From PHET01 sp038202795 (GTDB taxonomy: Bacteria > Actinomycetota > Coriobacteriia > Anaerosomatales > PHET01): 32,780 nucleotides of DNA. Below are positions 1-8,042 of this stretch, piece by piece. The first letter of the stretch is position 1. Every line of letters starts with the position of its first letter. The DNA lies in assembly GCA_038202795.1 (NCBI GenBank), contig JBBREQ010000018.1:1-32780 (forward strand), written 5' to 3'. The position numbers and the translations under genes are program-made. The notes below the pieces were generated by a model, which worked only from the letters and a program-made list of their open reading frames with translations, made no database searches and had not been told where the DNA came from.

Positions 1-2
1 TC

Positions 3-650
3 CTCGTCTTCTTCGACTACGCGTGCCAGTTCTGCTACTTGGACTGGCCGCGGTTCAAGCGGCTGCGGACCGAGCACGACGCAGAACTCGTGTTGGTTCC
101 CTATGAGCTCCGACCCTCGATGCCCGCGCAGGGCGTGCCCATCTCCGAGTTGGGAGGGGCGCACTCCGAGCGCGTGACGGAGCACATGCATAAGATGGCC
201 GAGGAGAGCGGACTCGAGCTCATGTCGCCCGATTTCGTGCCCAATACGCACTACGCTCTCGCGCTGGGGGAGTATGCCCGGGACCTCGGTGCCGAGGTTC
301 ATGAGCGTGCACATGAGGCGATCTTCTCGGCATACAACGCGAGTGGGCGCGATATCGGCAGTGAAGAGGTGCTGCTCGATCTTGCGACCGAGTTGGGGTT
401 CGACCGCGGGGATGTGGCAGCAGCCTTCCAAGAGGGTCGCTCTGACGATAGACTGCACCAGTTCCACCATCTGGCGCTCGGATTCGGCATCACCGCGACC
501 CCCAGTGCACTGATCTGCAACGAGCTGTTCATTGGCAGCAGACCCTACGCCGTGCTCGTCGATGCCCTCGCGCGCTGCCTTGTCTCCGAGCACAATGTCG
601 AGGCCCACGTTGCGCACGGCGATGACGCACCGCCGGCCTCGGAGGCCTAG
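3..650 (+). CDS. DsbA-family thioredoxin-fold oxidoreductase (5' end outside window)
   Basis: The reading frame is open from the first bases, so the true start lies upstream of the window. The first visible codons encode FFDYACQFCYLDW, a C-x-x-C redox motif followed by Tyr, typical of the DSBA-like thioredoxin domain (FrnE / 2-hydroxychromene-2-carboxylate isomerase branch). A helical insertion follows, and the C-terminal part carries the cis-proline loop (GITATPSALICN) and then FIGSRPY, as expected for the fold. About 215 residues are visible, close to the usual full length of 200-230. No signal peptide can be judged because the N-terminus is missing. Family knowledge suggests cytoplasmic thiol-disulfide exchange, but the substrate cannot be read from sequence. 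An internal ATG at 39 would drop the active site and is not the real start. Confidence 0.85.
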   Translation, partial: LVFFDYACQFCYLDWPRFKRLRTEHDAELVLVPYELRPSMPAQGVPISELGGAHSERVTEHMHKMAEESGLELMSPDFVPNTHYALALGEYARDLGAEVHERAHEAIFSAYNASGRDIGSEEVLLDLATELGFDRGDVAAAFQEGRSDDRLHQFHHLALGFGITATPSALICNELFIGSRPYAVLVDALARCLVSEHNVEAHVAHGDDAPPASEA

Positions 651-741
651 CGCATCACCCGCCCTCGGCTCCGGAGCGGTATCATGTACGAGGTCTCAAC
701 GAGGCCGGGAACCGTCCCCGTCACAGGAGTCGTCGAAAGCA

Positions 742-2004
742 GTGGAACCAGTTGTTGTGATCCCGACGTTTTGGACCCGTCGTCAGGGCGGCCGTGGTCG
801 TGTAGTGACCGATGAGCGGGTAGCGGTCTACGATCACCCGACGCCGGTCAACGAGCTTGAGCCTGCGCTGATCGCGTGCCTTCAGTCGCTCAGGCAGGTG
901 CGAGGACTGGGACGAGTGGTCGTGATCGTAGCCGTGACCGATGATTCGATCGCGTACCAGGCCGAGGACCGGGTGCGTGAGATCGTCGACGAGTTCCCCG
1001 ACATCAACGCATTCGTCTTCGGCCCGGCCGAGCTGGGCTCCCTCCACCGCCGTCTCGAGCAGCTCGAGTTCGCCGACATGATCGAAGGCGTGACACTGAC
1101 CGGCTACGGAGCCGTGCGCAATGCCGGGCTGATCGCAGCCGCGGTGTTGGGGCACGATTCGGTTGTCTTCCTCGATGACGATGAGGTCGTGCTGAGTCCC
1201 GATTTCCTTGAAAAAGCGCTCTACGGTCTAGGAGCCAAGCTCCAGGACGGCACGCCGCTGCTGGCCAAGACCGGCTACTACGTCGATGACGAGGGTCGCT
1301 GGCAGCGTCACGAAGCGCCGCACTGGACCAACATGTTCTGGCGCCAGAAGGACGCGTACAACGCAGCCCTGCACATCGTCATGAAGCCGCCCAGGATCCA
1401 GCGCGCGCGCATCGCATTCGGCGGCATCATGTCGCTGCACAAAGACATGTACACCTCGGTGAGCTTCGATCCTTGGGTCAGCAGAGGCGAGGACATCGAC
1501 TACGTCATCAACGTGCGCATGCACGGCGGCGACGTCTTCATCGACGACGAGTGGAAGGCACTGCACCTGCCGCCCGAGCCGGTGAGCGAGGCGCTGCGCT
1601 TCCGCCAGGATGTCTACCGTTTTGTCTACGAGCACCGCAAGATCGAGTTCGCCAAGTCCCAAGTCGACCTGCGTCAGGTCACGCCCAAGTCGATGTTGCC
1701 CTACCCGGGCACGTTCATCGACTCATCGGTGGGTTGGCGTGCGTTTGTGACCGGTCTGCTGCGCGCCGTGGGACGTCCCGAGAAGAGCCGCTATTTCAAT
1801 GCCGCTCTGCATGCCGTGCGCGAGGCGAGTGATTTCGCGCGCGAGCACTGCCAGCACTATTTCGAGTTCCAGCGCCGCTGGCCGCTCATGATGGAGCGCC
1901 TCTGGGACGATGTGGCGCTTTCGACGCTGTTCACCGGAGAGCGCCGGATGGACCGTACCGCCATCACCGGACGATTCCCCGTGGTTCCGCCGCCGTCCGA
2001 GTAG
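742..2004 (+). CDS. GT-A fold glycosyltransferase-like protein
   Basis: This is a 420-residue protein read from GTG 742, which has AGGAG at 725-729 upstream. A longer open frame runs back to 532, but it overlaps the previous gene in a different frame and encodes low-complexity Ser/Pro/Arg sequence, so the GTG start is preferred. The N-terminus (EPVVVIPTFW) is the first beta-strand of a GT-A domain. VVFLDDDEVV, with the Asp triplet at residues 145-147, looks like the metal and nucleotide-sugar binding DxD site. FDPWVSRGEDIDYVIN resembles the acceptor-loop ED motif of family 2 enzymes. No membrane segment is evident, so the protein is probably cytosolic. The sugar donor and acceptor are unknown. 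A TauE-like permease gene starts 8 bases after the stop, suggesting one transcript. Confidence 0.75.
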   Translation: MEPVVVIPTFWTRRQGGRGRVVTDERVAVYDHPTPVNELEPALIACLQSLRQVRGLGRVVVIVAVTDDSIAYQAEDRVREIVDEFPDINAFVFGPAELGSLHRRLEQLEFADMIEGVTLTGYGAVRNAGLIAAAVLGHDSVVFLDDDEVVLSPDFLEKALYGLGAKLQDGTPLLAKTGYYVDDEGRWQRHEAPHWTNMFWRQKDAYNAALHIVMKPPRIQRARIAFGGIMSLHKDMYTSVSFDPWVSRGEDIDYVINVRMHGGDVFIDDEWKALHLPPEPVSEALRFRQDVYRFVYEHRKIEFAKSQVDLRQVTPKSMLPYPGTFIDSSVGWRAFVTGLLRAVGRPEKSRYFNAALHAVREASDFAREHCQHYFEFQRRWPLMMERLWDDVALSTLFTGERRMDRTAITGRFPVVPPPSE

Positions 2005-2011
2005 GTGCGAC

Positions 2012-2785
2012 GTGGCTGACTGGGTACTCGCAGCCGCAATCGGGCTGGTCTCCGGGGTACTCTCGGGCGCGTTCGGCATCGGCGGGGGCATAGTCACCAC
2101 TCCCGCCATCCGCCTGGTGTTGGGCGCCCCGGCGCTCATCGCCGTGGGAACGCCGCTGCCCGTGATCGTTCCCGGAGCGCTTGTCGGGGCACTCTCGTAT
2201 CACCGAGAAGGCCACCTCGACCTGCGGACTGCACTCGTGCTGGGGGCGGTAGGACTACCTGGTGCCGTGGGCGGCGCACTGCTGGCGACCCGTGCGGGGG
2301 GGACGGTGGTGCTTCTCGGCACCGCACTCCTGATCGTGTGGGCCGCGGCCGATACGGTTCTGCAGGCAGTTCGGCCTCCGCGCACGGACCCGCGTGACGG
2401 GTCCGGGATGCGTCCACTGACGACTGCGCTGGTGGCCATCGGGGCGCTCACGGGGCTGTACTCGGGGTTCTTCGGGCTGGGCGGAGGTTTCGTACTGGTT
2501 CCGCTGCTGACGCGCTGGCTCCATTTCGACATGAAGCGCGCTATAGGCACGTCTCTGGCGACAGTGACGCTCCTCGCGATTCCCGGCACCATCACGCACT
2601 CCTACCTGGGCAATGTGGACTGGGCGATTGCGGCGGGTCTGGCACTGGGCGTGATCCCGGGTGCGCTGTTGGGCGCGCGAATCACGATGGGCGCTCGCGA
2701 TCGACAGGTGCGCATCGCCTTTGCGGGGCTGCTGGTCGTTGTCGCCGCGATACTCGCGATCAGCGAGATTTGGGGCGTGCTGTGA
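2012..2785 (+). CDS. TauE/SafE-family membrane permease
   Basis: The protein has 257 residues from GTG 2012. The in-frame sequence upstream overlaps the glycosyltransferase and is not membrane-like. It is strongly hydrophobic with roughly eight membrane segments in two homologous halves. Each half opens with the family signature: GAFGIGGGIVTTPAI near the N-terminus and GFFGLGGGFVLVPLL near residue 160. This internal duplication is characteristic of TauE/SafE (DUF81) transporters, which move sulfite, sulfoacetate or other small organosulfur anions outward or inward. The actual substrate cannot be told here. Its stop codon overlaps the start of the following acetyltransferase gene (TGATG at 2783-2787), so the two are probably translationally coupled. 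Confidence 0.88.
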   Translation: MADWVLAAAIGLVSGVLSGAFGIGGGIVTTPAIRLVLGAPALIAVGTPLPVIVPGALVGALSYHREGHLDLRTALVLGAVGLPGAVGGALLATRAGGTVVLLGTALLIVWAAADTVLQAVRPPRTDPRDGSGMRPLTTALVAIGALTGLYSGFFGLGGGFVLVPLLTRWLHFDMKRAIGTSLATVTLLAIPGTITHSYLGNVDWAIAAGLALGVIPGALLGARITMGARDRQVRIAFAGLLVVVAAILAISEIWGVL

Positions 2786-3600
2786 TGTCGGAGTTGCGAC
2801 CGGCGCGTGACGACGAGGTCCGCGGACTGTGGCCCGCAGTGAAAGCCGCGCGCCTCTTCTCGGCCCGCGAGGAGTTCACCTCGTTTTGTGCCGAGAACCC
2901 GTGGCGCGTGCGAGTGAACGAGTCAGGTGAGTCCGTGGTTCTCGCTCCCTGGCGCGCAGGCGGTGACGTGCTCGCGATTAGGGGTGTGTGGGCATCCCCA
3001 CCCAGGATCACCGCCCTGGTCGAACAGACCGAGGCGTTCGCTCGCGACCAAGGATATGCGCAGCTTCTGTCGCCCTTGCTCTCGGAAGCTGTCTTCGGGT
3101 GGTACCGGAGTGCCCGGATGCGGGTCCGTGAGCGCATCGTCGCGATCCAGGGATTTGCCGACGAGATCACGGCGGGTGACAGGCAGGATGTGGTCGGGTT
3201 TCGCCCTGCCGGGCCGGCGGATTTCGAGCTGCTTGAGCGGTTGGACGCGCAGTGCTTTGATGAGTTCTGGCGCTACGGGATTGCCGAGATCGACCATTCG
3301 CACCAGCGGGAGCGCGTCACTCTCGCCTTGGACGCAGACGGTGCGCTTGTGGGCTACGCGACTTGCTCGCTTCACGGAGCGTCTGCCACCTTGGGGCGGC
3401 TTGCTGTGGCACCGGCGGTCCGCCGCAGGGGTGTGGCGCGCGCTCTTCTGGCCGACGCAGCATCGTGGGCGGCTGACCAGCAGGCGTATGCACTGACGTT
3501 GTGCACTCAGCGGGGGAACGCAGCTTCGCGGCGGCTCTACGCCTCGGCGGGGCTGTTCGAGCTGCCCGAGGCCTACGTGATGGGCATCTGCGACCTGTGA
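2785..3600 (+). CDS. GNAT-family N-acetyltransferase, two lobes
   Basis: This protein has 271 residues, starting at the ATG that overlaps the stop of the permease gene by one base. The C-terminal half is a clear GNAT domain: LGRLAVAPAVRRRGVARALL is motif A with the R-R-x-G-V/A acetyl-CoA pyrophosphate loop, followed by the conserved N-x-x-S-x-x-L-Y segment (GNAASRRLYASAGLF) of motif B. The N-terminal half (residues 1-130) has the size and pattern of a second, degenerate GNAT lobe without a readable acetyl-CoA loop; this is an inference. Tandem GNAT proteins usually modify small molecules or protein N-termini. The substrate is unknown. Confidence 0.82.
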   Translation: MSELRPARDDEVRGLWPAVKAARLFSAREEFTSFCAENPWRVRVNESGESVVLAPWRAGGDVLAIRGVWASPPRITALVEQTEAFARDQGYAQLLSPLLSEAVFGWYRSARMRVRERIVAIQGFADEITAGDRQDVVGFRPAGPADFELLERLDAQCFDEFWRYGIAEIDHSHQRERVTLALDADGALVGYATCSLHGASATLGRLAVAPAVRRRGVARALLADAASWAADQQAYALTLCTQRGNAASRRLYASAGLFELPEAYVMGICDL

Positions 3601-3659
3601 GCAGCAAGCGATTCGAGGTGGCATGCGCCTATCCACGCATCGTCGATCCCGCCCCTGCT

Positions 3660-3689
3660 TTGTGTAGCGTGCCCATTTGCGGATAAACT
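3660..3689 (+). promoter_or_regulatory. Candidate promoter of the LytTR regulator gene
   Basis: A -35-like TTGTGT at 3660-3665 and a -10-like TAAACT at 3684-3689 are separated by 18 bases, 72 bases before the regulator start codon. The match to the housekeeping consensus is partial. No other promoter-like pair was noticed between 3601 and 3761. Confidence 0.4.
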
Positions 3690-3696
3690 GTCGGAA

Positions 3697-3722
3697 CGCG
3701 ACGCACCGGCCCTTGTGTCGCG
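3697..3722 (+). promoter_or_regulatory. Hairpin at the predicted 5' end of the LytTR mRNA
   Basis: CGCGACGCA (3697-3705) can pair with TGTGTCGCG (3714-3722), a 9-bp stem with one G-U pair and an 8-base loop. GGGGTTTT follows on the + strand. It starts within about 8 bases of the predicted -10 box, so it would form the very start of the transcript. It could stabilise the mRNA or act as a weak attenuator. Confidence 0.35.
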
Positions 3723-3761
3723 GGGTTTTGGGGGAGAGGGCGCGCCGTTGAGGAGGCGTGG

Positions 3762-4472
3762 ATGCTCAAGGCTTTGGTTGTCGATGATGAGGCACCAGCG
3801 CGCTCAGAGCTCAGGTTTCTGCTGGGTGAGGCGGGCGGTGTCGAGGTCGTAGGCGAAGCGAGCAACGCGATCGAGGCGCTGCAGCTCATCAAGGCGATTC
3901 CGTACGATGTGCTCTTCCTCGACATCAACATGCCGGGTCTCACGGGCGTTCAGCTCGCCGAGGCACTCGCCGCACATCCCCGTCCACCGGCAATCGTGTT
4001 CGTCACCGCGCACTCGGAGCATGCGGTGAAGGCGTTCGAGGTCAAGGCGGTCGACTACCTGGTCAAGCCCGTGGAACTCGATCGGCTCAAGCAGGCGGTC
4101 GCTCGCCTGGCCCCGCTCACCGAGCATGCGACTGCGCGCGTCGAGCGTATACCGGTAGAGAAGGCTGGCAAGAAGCTTCTCATCAGCGTAGGCGACATCC
4201 TCTACATCATGGCCAAAGACGACTACAGTTACCTGCACACGGGCACCGACCGCTACCTTTCCACGATGTCGCTCGCGACGCTCGAAGCGCGCTTGGAGCC
4301 TGTAGGTTTCTTCCGAATCCACCGCCGTTACCTGGTGCGCCTGGCGTGCGTGAAGGAAGTGGTGCCGATGTACGGCGGGACGCTGCTGCTTACCCTGACC
4401 GACGAAGGAGCGACTCAGATACCGGTCTCGCGCCGACGAGTCCCCGCGCTGAAGAAGGCACTGGGCCTCTAG
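3762..4472 (+). CDS. LytTR-family response regulator
   Basis: This 236-residue protein follows a good ribosome site (GAGGAGG just upstream of ATG 3762). Residues 1-120 form a receiver domain: acidic pair D8/D9, phosphoacceptor Asp54 in FLDINMPG, T/S switch in VFVTAH and the conserved Lys in YLVKPVE. Residues from about 128 to 236 form a LytTR DNA-binding domain (ISVGDILYIMAKDDYSYLHT, then FFRIHRRYLVRL). This is the standard LytR/AlgR architecture. Such regulators bind imperfect direct repeats upstream of genes for cell-surface, autolysis or secretion functions. No histidine kinase lies beside it, so it is an orphan in this window. The next gene begins one base after its stop. Confidence 0.92.
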   Translation: MLKALVVDDEAPARSELRFLLGEAGGVEVVGEASNAIEALQLIKAIPYDVLFLDINMPGLTGVQLAEALAAHPRPPAIVFVTAHSEHAVKAFEVKAVDYLVKPVELDRLKQAVARLAPLTEHATARVERIPVEKAGKKLLISVGDILYIMAKDDYSYLHTGTDRYLSTMSLATLEARLEPVGFFRIHRRYLVRLACVKEVVPMYGGTLLLTLTDEGATQIPVSRRRVPALKKALGL

Positions 4473-4473
4473 C

Positions 4474-4956
4474 GTGCCTCAACCGGTGCTCGTCGGGTTG
4501 ATCTCCGACACGCATGGCTGCGTGGACCCACGCGTGTATGAGGCGTTCTCAGGGGTGGTCGAGATCGTGCATGCGGGAGATATCTGCAGTGACGCCATCC
4601 TCTACGAGCTCGAGACCATCGCCCCTGTCACGGCTGCGCTGGGCAACTGCGACGGCGCTGGTGTTGCCGGATTCGGCGTGCCGTTCGTCGCCCGTACGAT
4701 GGTCGCCGGTCTCCGCATCCTGGCAATCCACGACTTCGGTGACCTCGGCGAGATACCGGCCGACGTCGACGTGGTGGCATGCGGGCATTCTCACCTTCCC
4801 CGCATCCAGTATCACGGTCGCGTGCTGGTCGTGAATCCGGGGTCGGCCACACAGCCGCGCCTCGTGCCCGCGCCCAGCGTCGCGATTCTCGAGATCGATG
4901 ACGAGGCGCGAGTGAGCGCACGCATTGTGATGCTCGACGAGCTCGGGGGGGTCTAG
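4474..4956 (+). CDS. YfcE/MJ0936-family metallophosphoesterase
   Basis: The protein has 160 residues from GTG 4474, one base after the LytTR stop. Every metal-binding motif of the calcineurin-like phosphoesterase fold is present in order: SDTHG, HAGD, GNCD (replacing the usual GNxD/GNH), and GHSHLPR near residue 108, followed by VNPGSATQPR. Length and motif set match the small YfcE/MJ0936 group, di-metal phosphodiesterases that cleave artificial phosphodiesters and whose natural substrates are poorly known. It is probably a soluble cytoplasmic enzyme. The tight spacing suggests co-transcription with the response regulator. It ends facing the pgi gene on the other strand. Confidence 0.88.
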   Translation: MPQPVLVGLISDTHGCVDPRVYEAFSGVVEIVHAGDICSDAILYELETIAPVTAALGNCDGAGVAGFGVPFVARTMVAGLRILAIHDFGDLGEIPADVDVVACGHSHLPRIQYHGRVLVVNPGSATQPRLVPAPSVAILEIDDEARVSARIVMLDELGGV

Positions 4957-4978
4957 CGCGCTCAGGTCCCCTGGCGCT
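4955..4978. terminator. Possible shared hairpin between convergent genes
   Basis: AGCGC (4955-4959) pairs with GCGCT (4974-4978) and CAGG (4963-4966) with CCTG (4970-4973), leaving a small bulge. It lies exactly between the convergent phosphodiesterase and pgi stops. There is no run of T on either side, so termination is uncertain. Confidence 0.3.
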
Positions 4979-4981
4979 TGG

Positions 4982-6649
4982 CTACTCCTCGTAGACCACG
5001 CCAGCAGCGTCGGCGAGCCCACCTACCAGAAGCGCAACCGACTCCGGCGACGCATCCGCGAGGTCCAGGCGAACCACCCGCCGGCCGGCATCGATCAGGG
5101 TGAGCAGGTCGCCCTCGGCCTGCGCGCGATGCAACTCCCTGAGCCCCCACGGTTCTCCGGGCACCTCCACGTCGGTATCGTCGCGTGTGGTGACCAACAC
5201 GAAGACGCCGGTGTTGGGCCCGCCCTTGTGATACTGACCGGTGGAATGGAGATAGCGCGGACCCAACTCGAGGGTCACCGGAACGCCCAGGGCTGCCGAG
5301 AGGGGCCCCAAGATGGTCTCGAGTGGAGTCAGCAGATCCTCGCTCACGGGCAGGTAGGCCAGAATGGCGAGGAAGTCGCCGGCTCGCAGTGACGCGATCG
5401 CGTGCCCGACCACTGTGCTCAAGGACGCTTCGGCGCGTCCTGGCACGTCGAGAGCGCCCGCGAAGGTGTAGGCGCACTCGGACTCCCCAACGCGGCCCTG
5501 AGGCACCGGCGCGACCGATTCCCCCGAGAGCACCCTTGCGGTGGCCGCCTTGGCAGCCGCCACATTGGGCTGGCCGAACGGATTGACTTCCAGCAGAGGG
5601 CCCAGGAGCGCAACAGCGTGCTCCCAACGGACGAACTCGGCCGCCAAGTCGTTTTCGTCGTGTAGAACCAACTGGATGACGGGGAAGCGCTCGGACCACT
5701 CAGAGGCCCAATCAGCTAGGCGCGTGTCATTTTCGAACCGTATGATCGCCAAGGCGCGATCGGGTCCGTACTCGAGTCGTTTGGTCGCCGATAGCTCGAC
5801 CACCGGCAGGATCCCTGTGCCCTGCTTGCCCAGGGATTCGGCTACGAGTTGCTCTGCCCACAGGCCGAATGAGTCGAGGCCCGCAGAGGTGATGAAGGTG
5901 AGCTTGTCTCGGCCGATCGCGTGTGCGTCGGCGGCGAACGCCGCCAACTCAGCGGCCGGGTTCACGCCCGCAGCATGCGTGCATGCGGACTCCGTCTCGA
6001 CAGCGCGCGCCAGCAGTGCATCCAGATCGATTCCCAGAAGCGCGGCCGGGAGCAGGCCAAAGACCGTGAGAGCGGAGTAGCGGCCTCCCACGGTTGGTGG
6101 TGACGAGATCACCGCGCGGAAGCCCTCCTCGGCTGCGAGGGTCTCGAGCGAGGACCCGGGGTCGGTGATGGCGACGAAGCGCGCGCCGGCGTCGATCTGG
6201 CCCACAGCATCTTCGACGTACGAGCGGAACACGGAGTACAGCGACAACGGCTCGATGGTCGAACCCGACTTGCTCGATACCACCACGAGCGTCGTCTCGA
6301 AGTCCAGTGTCGAGAGCTTCTCAAGTACCGTGACCGGAGCGGTCGTGTCCAACACGTGCAGCTGTGGCCCGCTGCCGTCGTCGGCCATCACGCGCCCAAT
6401 CACCTCTGTGGCGAGTGAGCTGCCACCCATCCCCAACACCACGACGTCGGTGAGGCCATCGGCCTTGACCTCGCGGACGAGTTGCCGGACGCGGGGGAGT
6501 TCCTGGGCAGCATCCGCCGCAAGGCGAGTCCAGCCCAGATTCTGGGTCACTTCCGCCTGCACGGCGGGATCGGCCGAGAAGAGCGAAGCATCGCGCGCCG
6601 CGAGTCGTGCGGGCGCATCCAGAGCGGTCAGCCGGCTCAACGAGTCCAT
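4982..6649 (-). CDS. pgi: Glucose-6-phosphate isomerase (tal-pgi type)
   Basis: This 555-residue protein starts at ATG 6649 with AAAGGA upstream. It contains two SIS-like sugar-isomerase subdomains: VVLGMGGSSLATEVIGRV near residue 70 and the phosphate-binding VVVSSKSGSTIEPL near residue 145. GGRYSALTVFGLLPAAL is the family segment that follows. The C-terminal GPRYLHSTGQYHKGGPN closely resembles the isomerase half of bifunctional transaldolase-glucose-6-phosphate isomerase proteins, with the expected Lys. The enzyme interconverts glucose-6-phosphate and fructose-6-phosphate in the cytoplasm, linking glycolysis and gluconeogenesis with the pentose phosphate pathway. The transaldolase half is absent and the N-terminus is complete without it. 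The gene follows the EamA permease on the same strand after 52 bases. Confidence 0.92.
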   Translation of the reverse strand: MDSLSRLTALDAPARLAARDASLFSADPAVQAEVTQNLGWTRLAADAAQELPRVRQLVREVKADGLTDVVVLGMGGSSLATEVIGRVMADDGSGPQLHVLDTTAPVTVLEKLSTLDFETTLVVVSSKSGSTIEPLSLYSVFRSYVEDAVGQIDAGARFVAITDPGSSLETLAAEEGFRAVISSPPTVGGRYSALTVFGLLPAALLGIDLDALLARAVETESACTHAAGVNPAAELAAFAADAHAIGRDKLTFITSAGLDSFGLWAEQLVAESLGKQGTGILPVVELSATKRLEYGPDRALAIIRFENDTRLADWASEWSERFPVIQLVLHDENDLAAEFVRWEHAVALLGPLLEVNPFGQPNVAAAKAATARVLSGESVAPVPQGRVGESECAYTFAGALDVPGRAEASLSTVVGHAIASLRAGDFLAILAYLPVSEDLLTPLETILGPLSAALGVPVTLELGPRYLHSTGQYHKGGPNTGVFVLVTTRDDTDVEVPGEPWGLRELHRAQAEGDLLTLIDAGRRVVRLDLADASPESVALLVGGLADAAGVVYEE

Positions 6650-6679
6650 GTACGGTCCTTTCGGGCGTTGTTGTCAGCG

Positions 6680-6685
6680 AGTCTA
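6680..6685 (-). promoter_or_regulatory. Possible -10 box for pgi
   Basis: TAGACT on the minus strand lies about 30 bases upstream of the pgi ATG, in the 52-base gap after the EamA gene. The same hexamer occurs upstream of hicB and of the 47-aa membrane protein gene. No convincing -35 is seen. Confidence 0.25.
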
Positions 6686-6701
6686 TTCCCCTGTGGCACC
6701 T

Positions 6702-7658
6702 TTAAGTCTGTTCTTCCGTGCCCGCGGCCTCGAGCGGTACCGTCTCGAAGCCCGAACGCGCCTCGATCAGCGCGACGAGTGCTCCTCCGCACACGACCAA
6801 CGAACCGCCCACCACGGTGACCCACGTGATCGACTCGCCCAAGAACAGCGCAGCGAGGACCACGGCGCTGACCGGTTCGACATAGGTCAGTATCGCGGCG
6901 TGGTCCGTGCGCACCCGCCGCAGGCCCCCCAAGAAGATGAAGCCGGTCAGCGCGGTGTGAACGACGCCCAGTGTGATGAGCGCCGCATACTGGCTCGGCG
7001 ACTGAGGTACATCTCCACGCAGGTAGGCGGCGACGACCAACGGTGAGAGCACGAGCGAGGCCACACCGTACTCGATGAACATCAGTGAGCCGCTCGTGAT
7101 GCCGCGCAGTATCTTCTTCGAACGCAGCAGCAACGTGGCGTAGGTGAGAGCCGAGAAGAACGCGAGCAGGGCCCCTAGCCGCTCTTCGCCACTACTGACC
7201 GACAAGCCCTGGGGGGCGAGGATGACCACGATACCTGTCAGTGCCAGCAGCAGCGGCGCGACGACGCGCCGGTCGAAGCGCTCACCGGTCACGAACGGCG
7301 CCAAGGCGGCGACGAACACGGGGCCCGTGTAGCCAAGGAGCTCCGCCGTGGCCACCGTCGTCATGTCAAGCGCTGTGAGGAACAGAAACCAGTTGAGTGT
7401 GAGGATGAGTCCTTGGCCGATGACCTGCAGCCACTTGGCTCGCTCCAGCTTTAGAAGCTCGCGCCACCGGCCGGTGGCGAGCATCCATCCGCCGATCACC
7501 AGCCACGCGCAGAAGACACGGAAGAAGACCTTCACGACCGAGGCGCCCTCGGCCGAGCGCAACAGGAGCGGTATAGAGCCCCAGATCAGGCCGGCCACAG
7601 CCACGCGAGCGAGGCCGGCCAGTCGCTGCCGGGGATCAGCTGAGGTATCGGGAGTCAT
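6702..7658 (-). CDS. EamA/DMT-superfamily permease
   Basis: This is a 318-residue, highly hydrophobic protein with about ten membrane segments in two EamA repeats (residues roughly 15-145 and 165-300). The start GLARVAVAGLIWGSIPLLLRS and the end of the second repeat, VEPVSAVVLAALFLGESITW, are signatures of drug/metabolite transporter exporters. The family exports amino acids, nucleosides or small metabolites from the cytoplasm; the substrate cannot be assigned. A -10-like TACACT (7666-7671, minus strand) ends 7 bases before the ATG and no ribosome site is visible, so the transcript may be leaderless. pgi lies downstream on the same strand but has its own possible promoter. Confidence 0.88.
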   Translation of the reverse strand: MTPDTSADPRQRLAGLARVAVAGLIWGSIPLLLRSAEGASVVKVFFRVFCAWLVIGGWMLATGRWRELLKLERAKWLQVIGQGLILTLNWFLFLTALDMTTVATAELLGYTGPVFVAALAPFVTGERFDRRVVAPLLLALTGIVVILAPQGLSVSSGEERLGALLAFFSALTYATLLLRSKKILRGITSGSLMFIEYGVASLVLSPLVVAAYLRGDVPQSPSQYAALITLGVVHTALTGFIFLGGLRRVRTDHAAILTYVEPVSAVVLAALFLGESITWVTVVGGSLVVCGGALVALIEARSGFETVPLEAAGTEEQT

Positions 7659-7688
7659 GCCGCTGAGTGTAGCGGATGAATCGCTTGG

Positions 7689-8027
7689 CTAGGCCTTCTT
7701 CACGTACTTGGATTTGAGCGTCATCGGGCCTATGCTCTCGACCTTGCAGTCGATGTTGTGGTCGCCCTCGACAAGCCGGATGTTCTTGACCTTCGTACCC
7801 ACCTTGAGGACCAACGAGGTGTTCTTCACCTTCAGGTCTCTGATGACGGTCACGGTGTCGCCGTCCTTGAGTACGTTGCCGTTGGCGTCGCGCACGGTCG
7901 AGCCGTCATCGTTTTGCGCGCTCGAACCGCGCTCCCACTCGTACGCGCACAGCGAGCAGACGTTCAGCTGCCCACTCTCGTAGGTGTGCTCCGAGGCGCA
8001 CTCGGGACACTTTGGTGAATCGCTCAT
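7689..8027 (-). CDS. yjdM: YjdM (PhnA-like) zinc-ribbon protein
   Basis: This 112-residue protein has an N-terminal zinc ribbon (CPECASEHTYESGQLNVCSLC) with four Cys, followed by a small beta domain (VRDANGNVLKDGDTVTVIRDL and LVLKVGTKVKNIRLV). The whole length matches the YjdM family, historically called PhnA although it is not phosphonoacetate hydrolase. Its biochemical role is not established. It begins 16 bases downstream of the hypE stop on the same strand, so it may ride on the hyp transcript, but a link to hydrogenase is not implied by the family. Confidence 0.88.
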   Translation of the reverse strand: MSDSPKCPECASEHTYESGQLNVCSLCAYEWERGSSAQNDDGSTVRDANGNVLKDGDTVTVIRDLKVKNTSLVLKVGTKVKNIRLVEGDHNIDCKVESIGPMTLKSKYVKKA

Positions 8028-8042
8028 GATGGTGTGCCCCTC

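Noticed and set aside
684..741. ATG at 684 as start of the glycosyltransferase
   Set aside because: It is not in the frame of the conserved protein; GTG 742 is in frame with AGGAG upstream.
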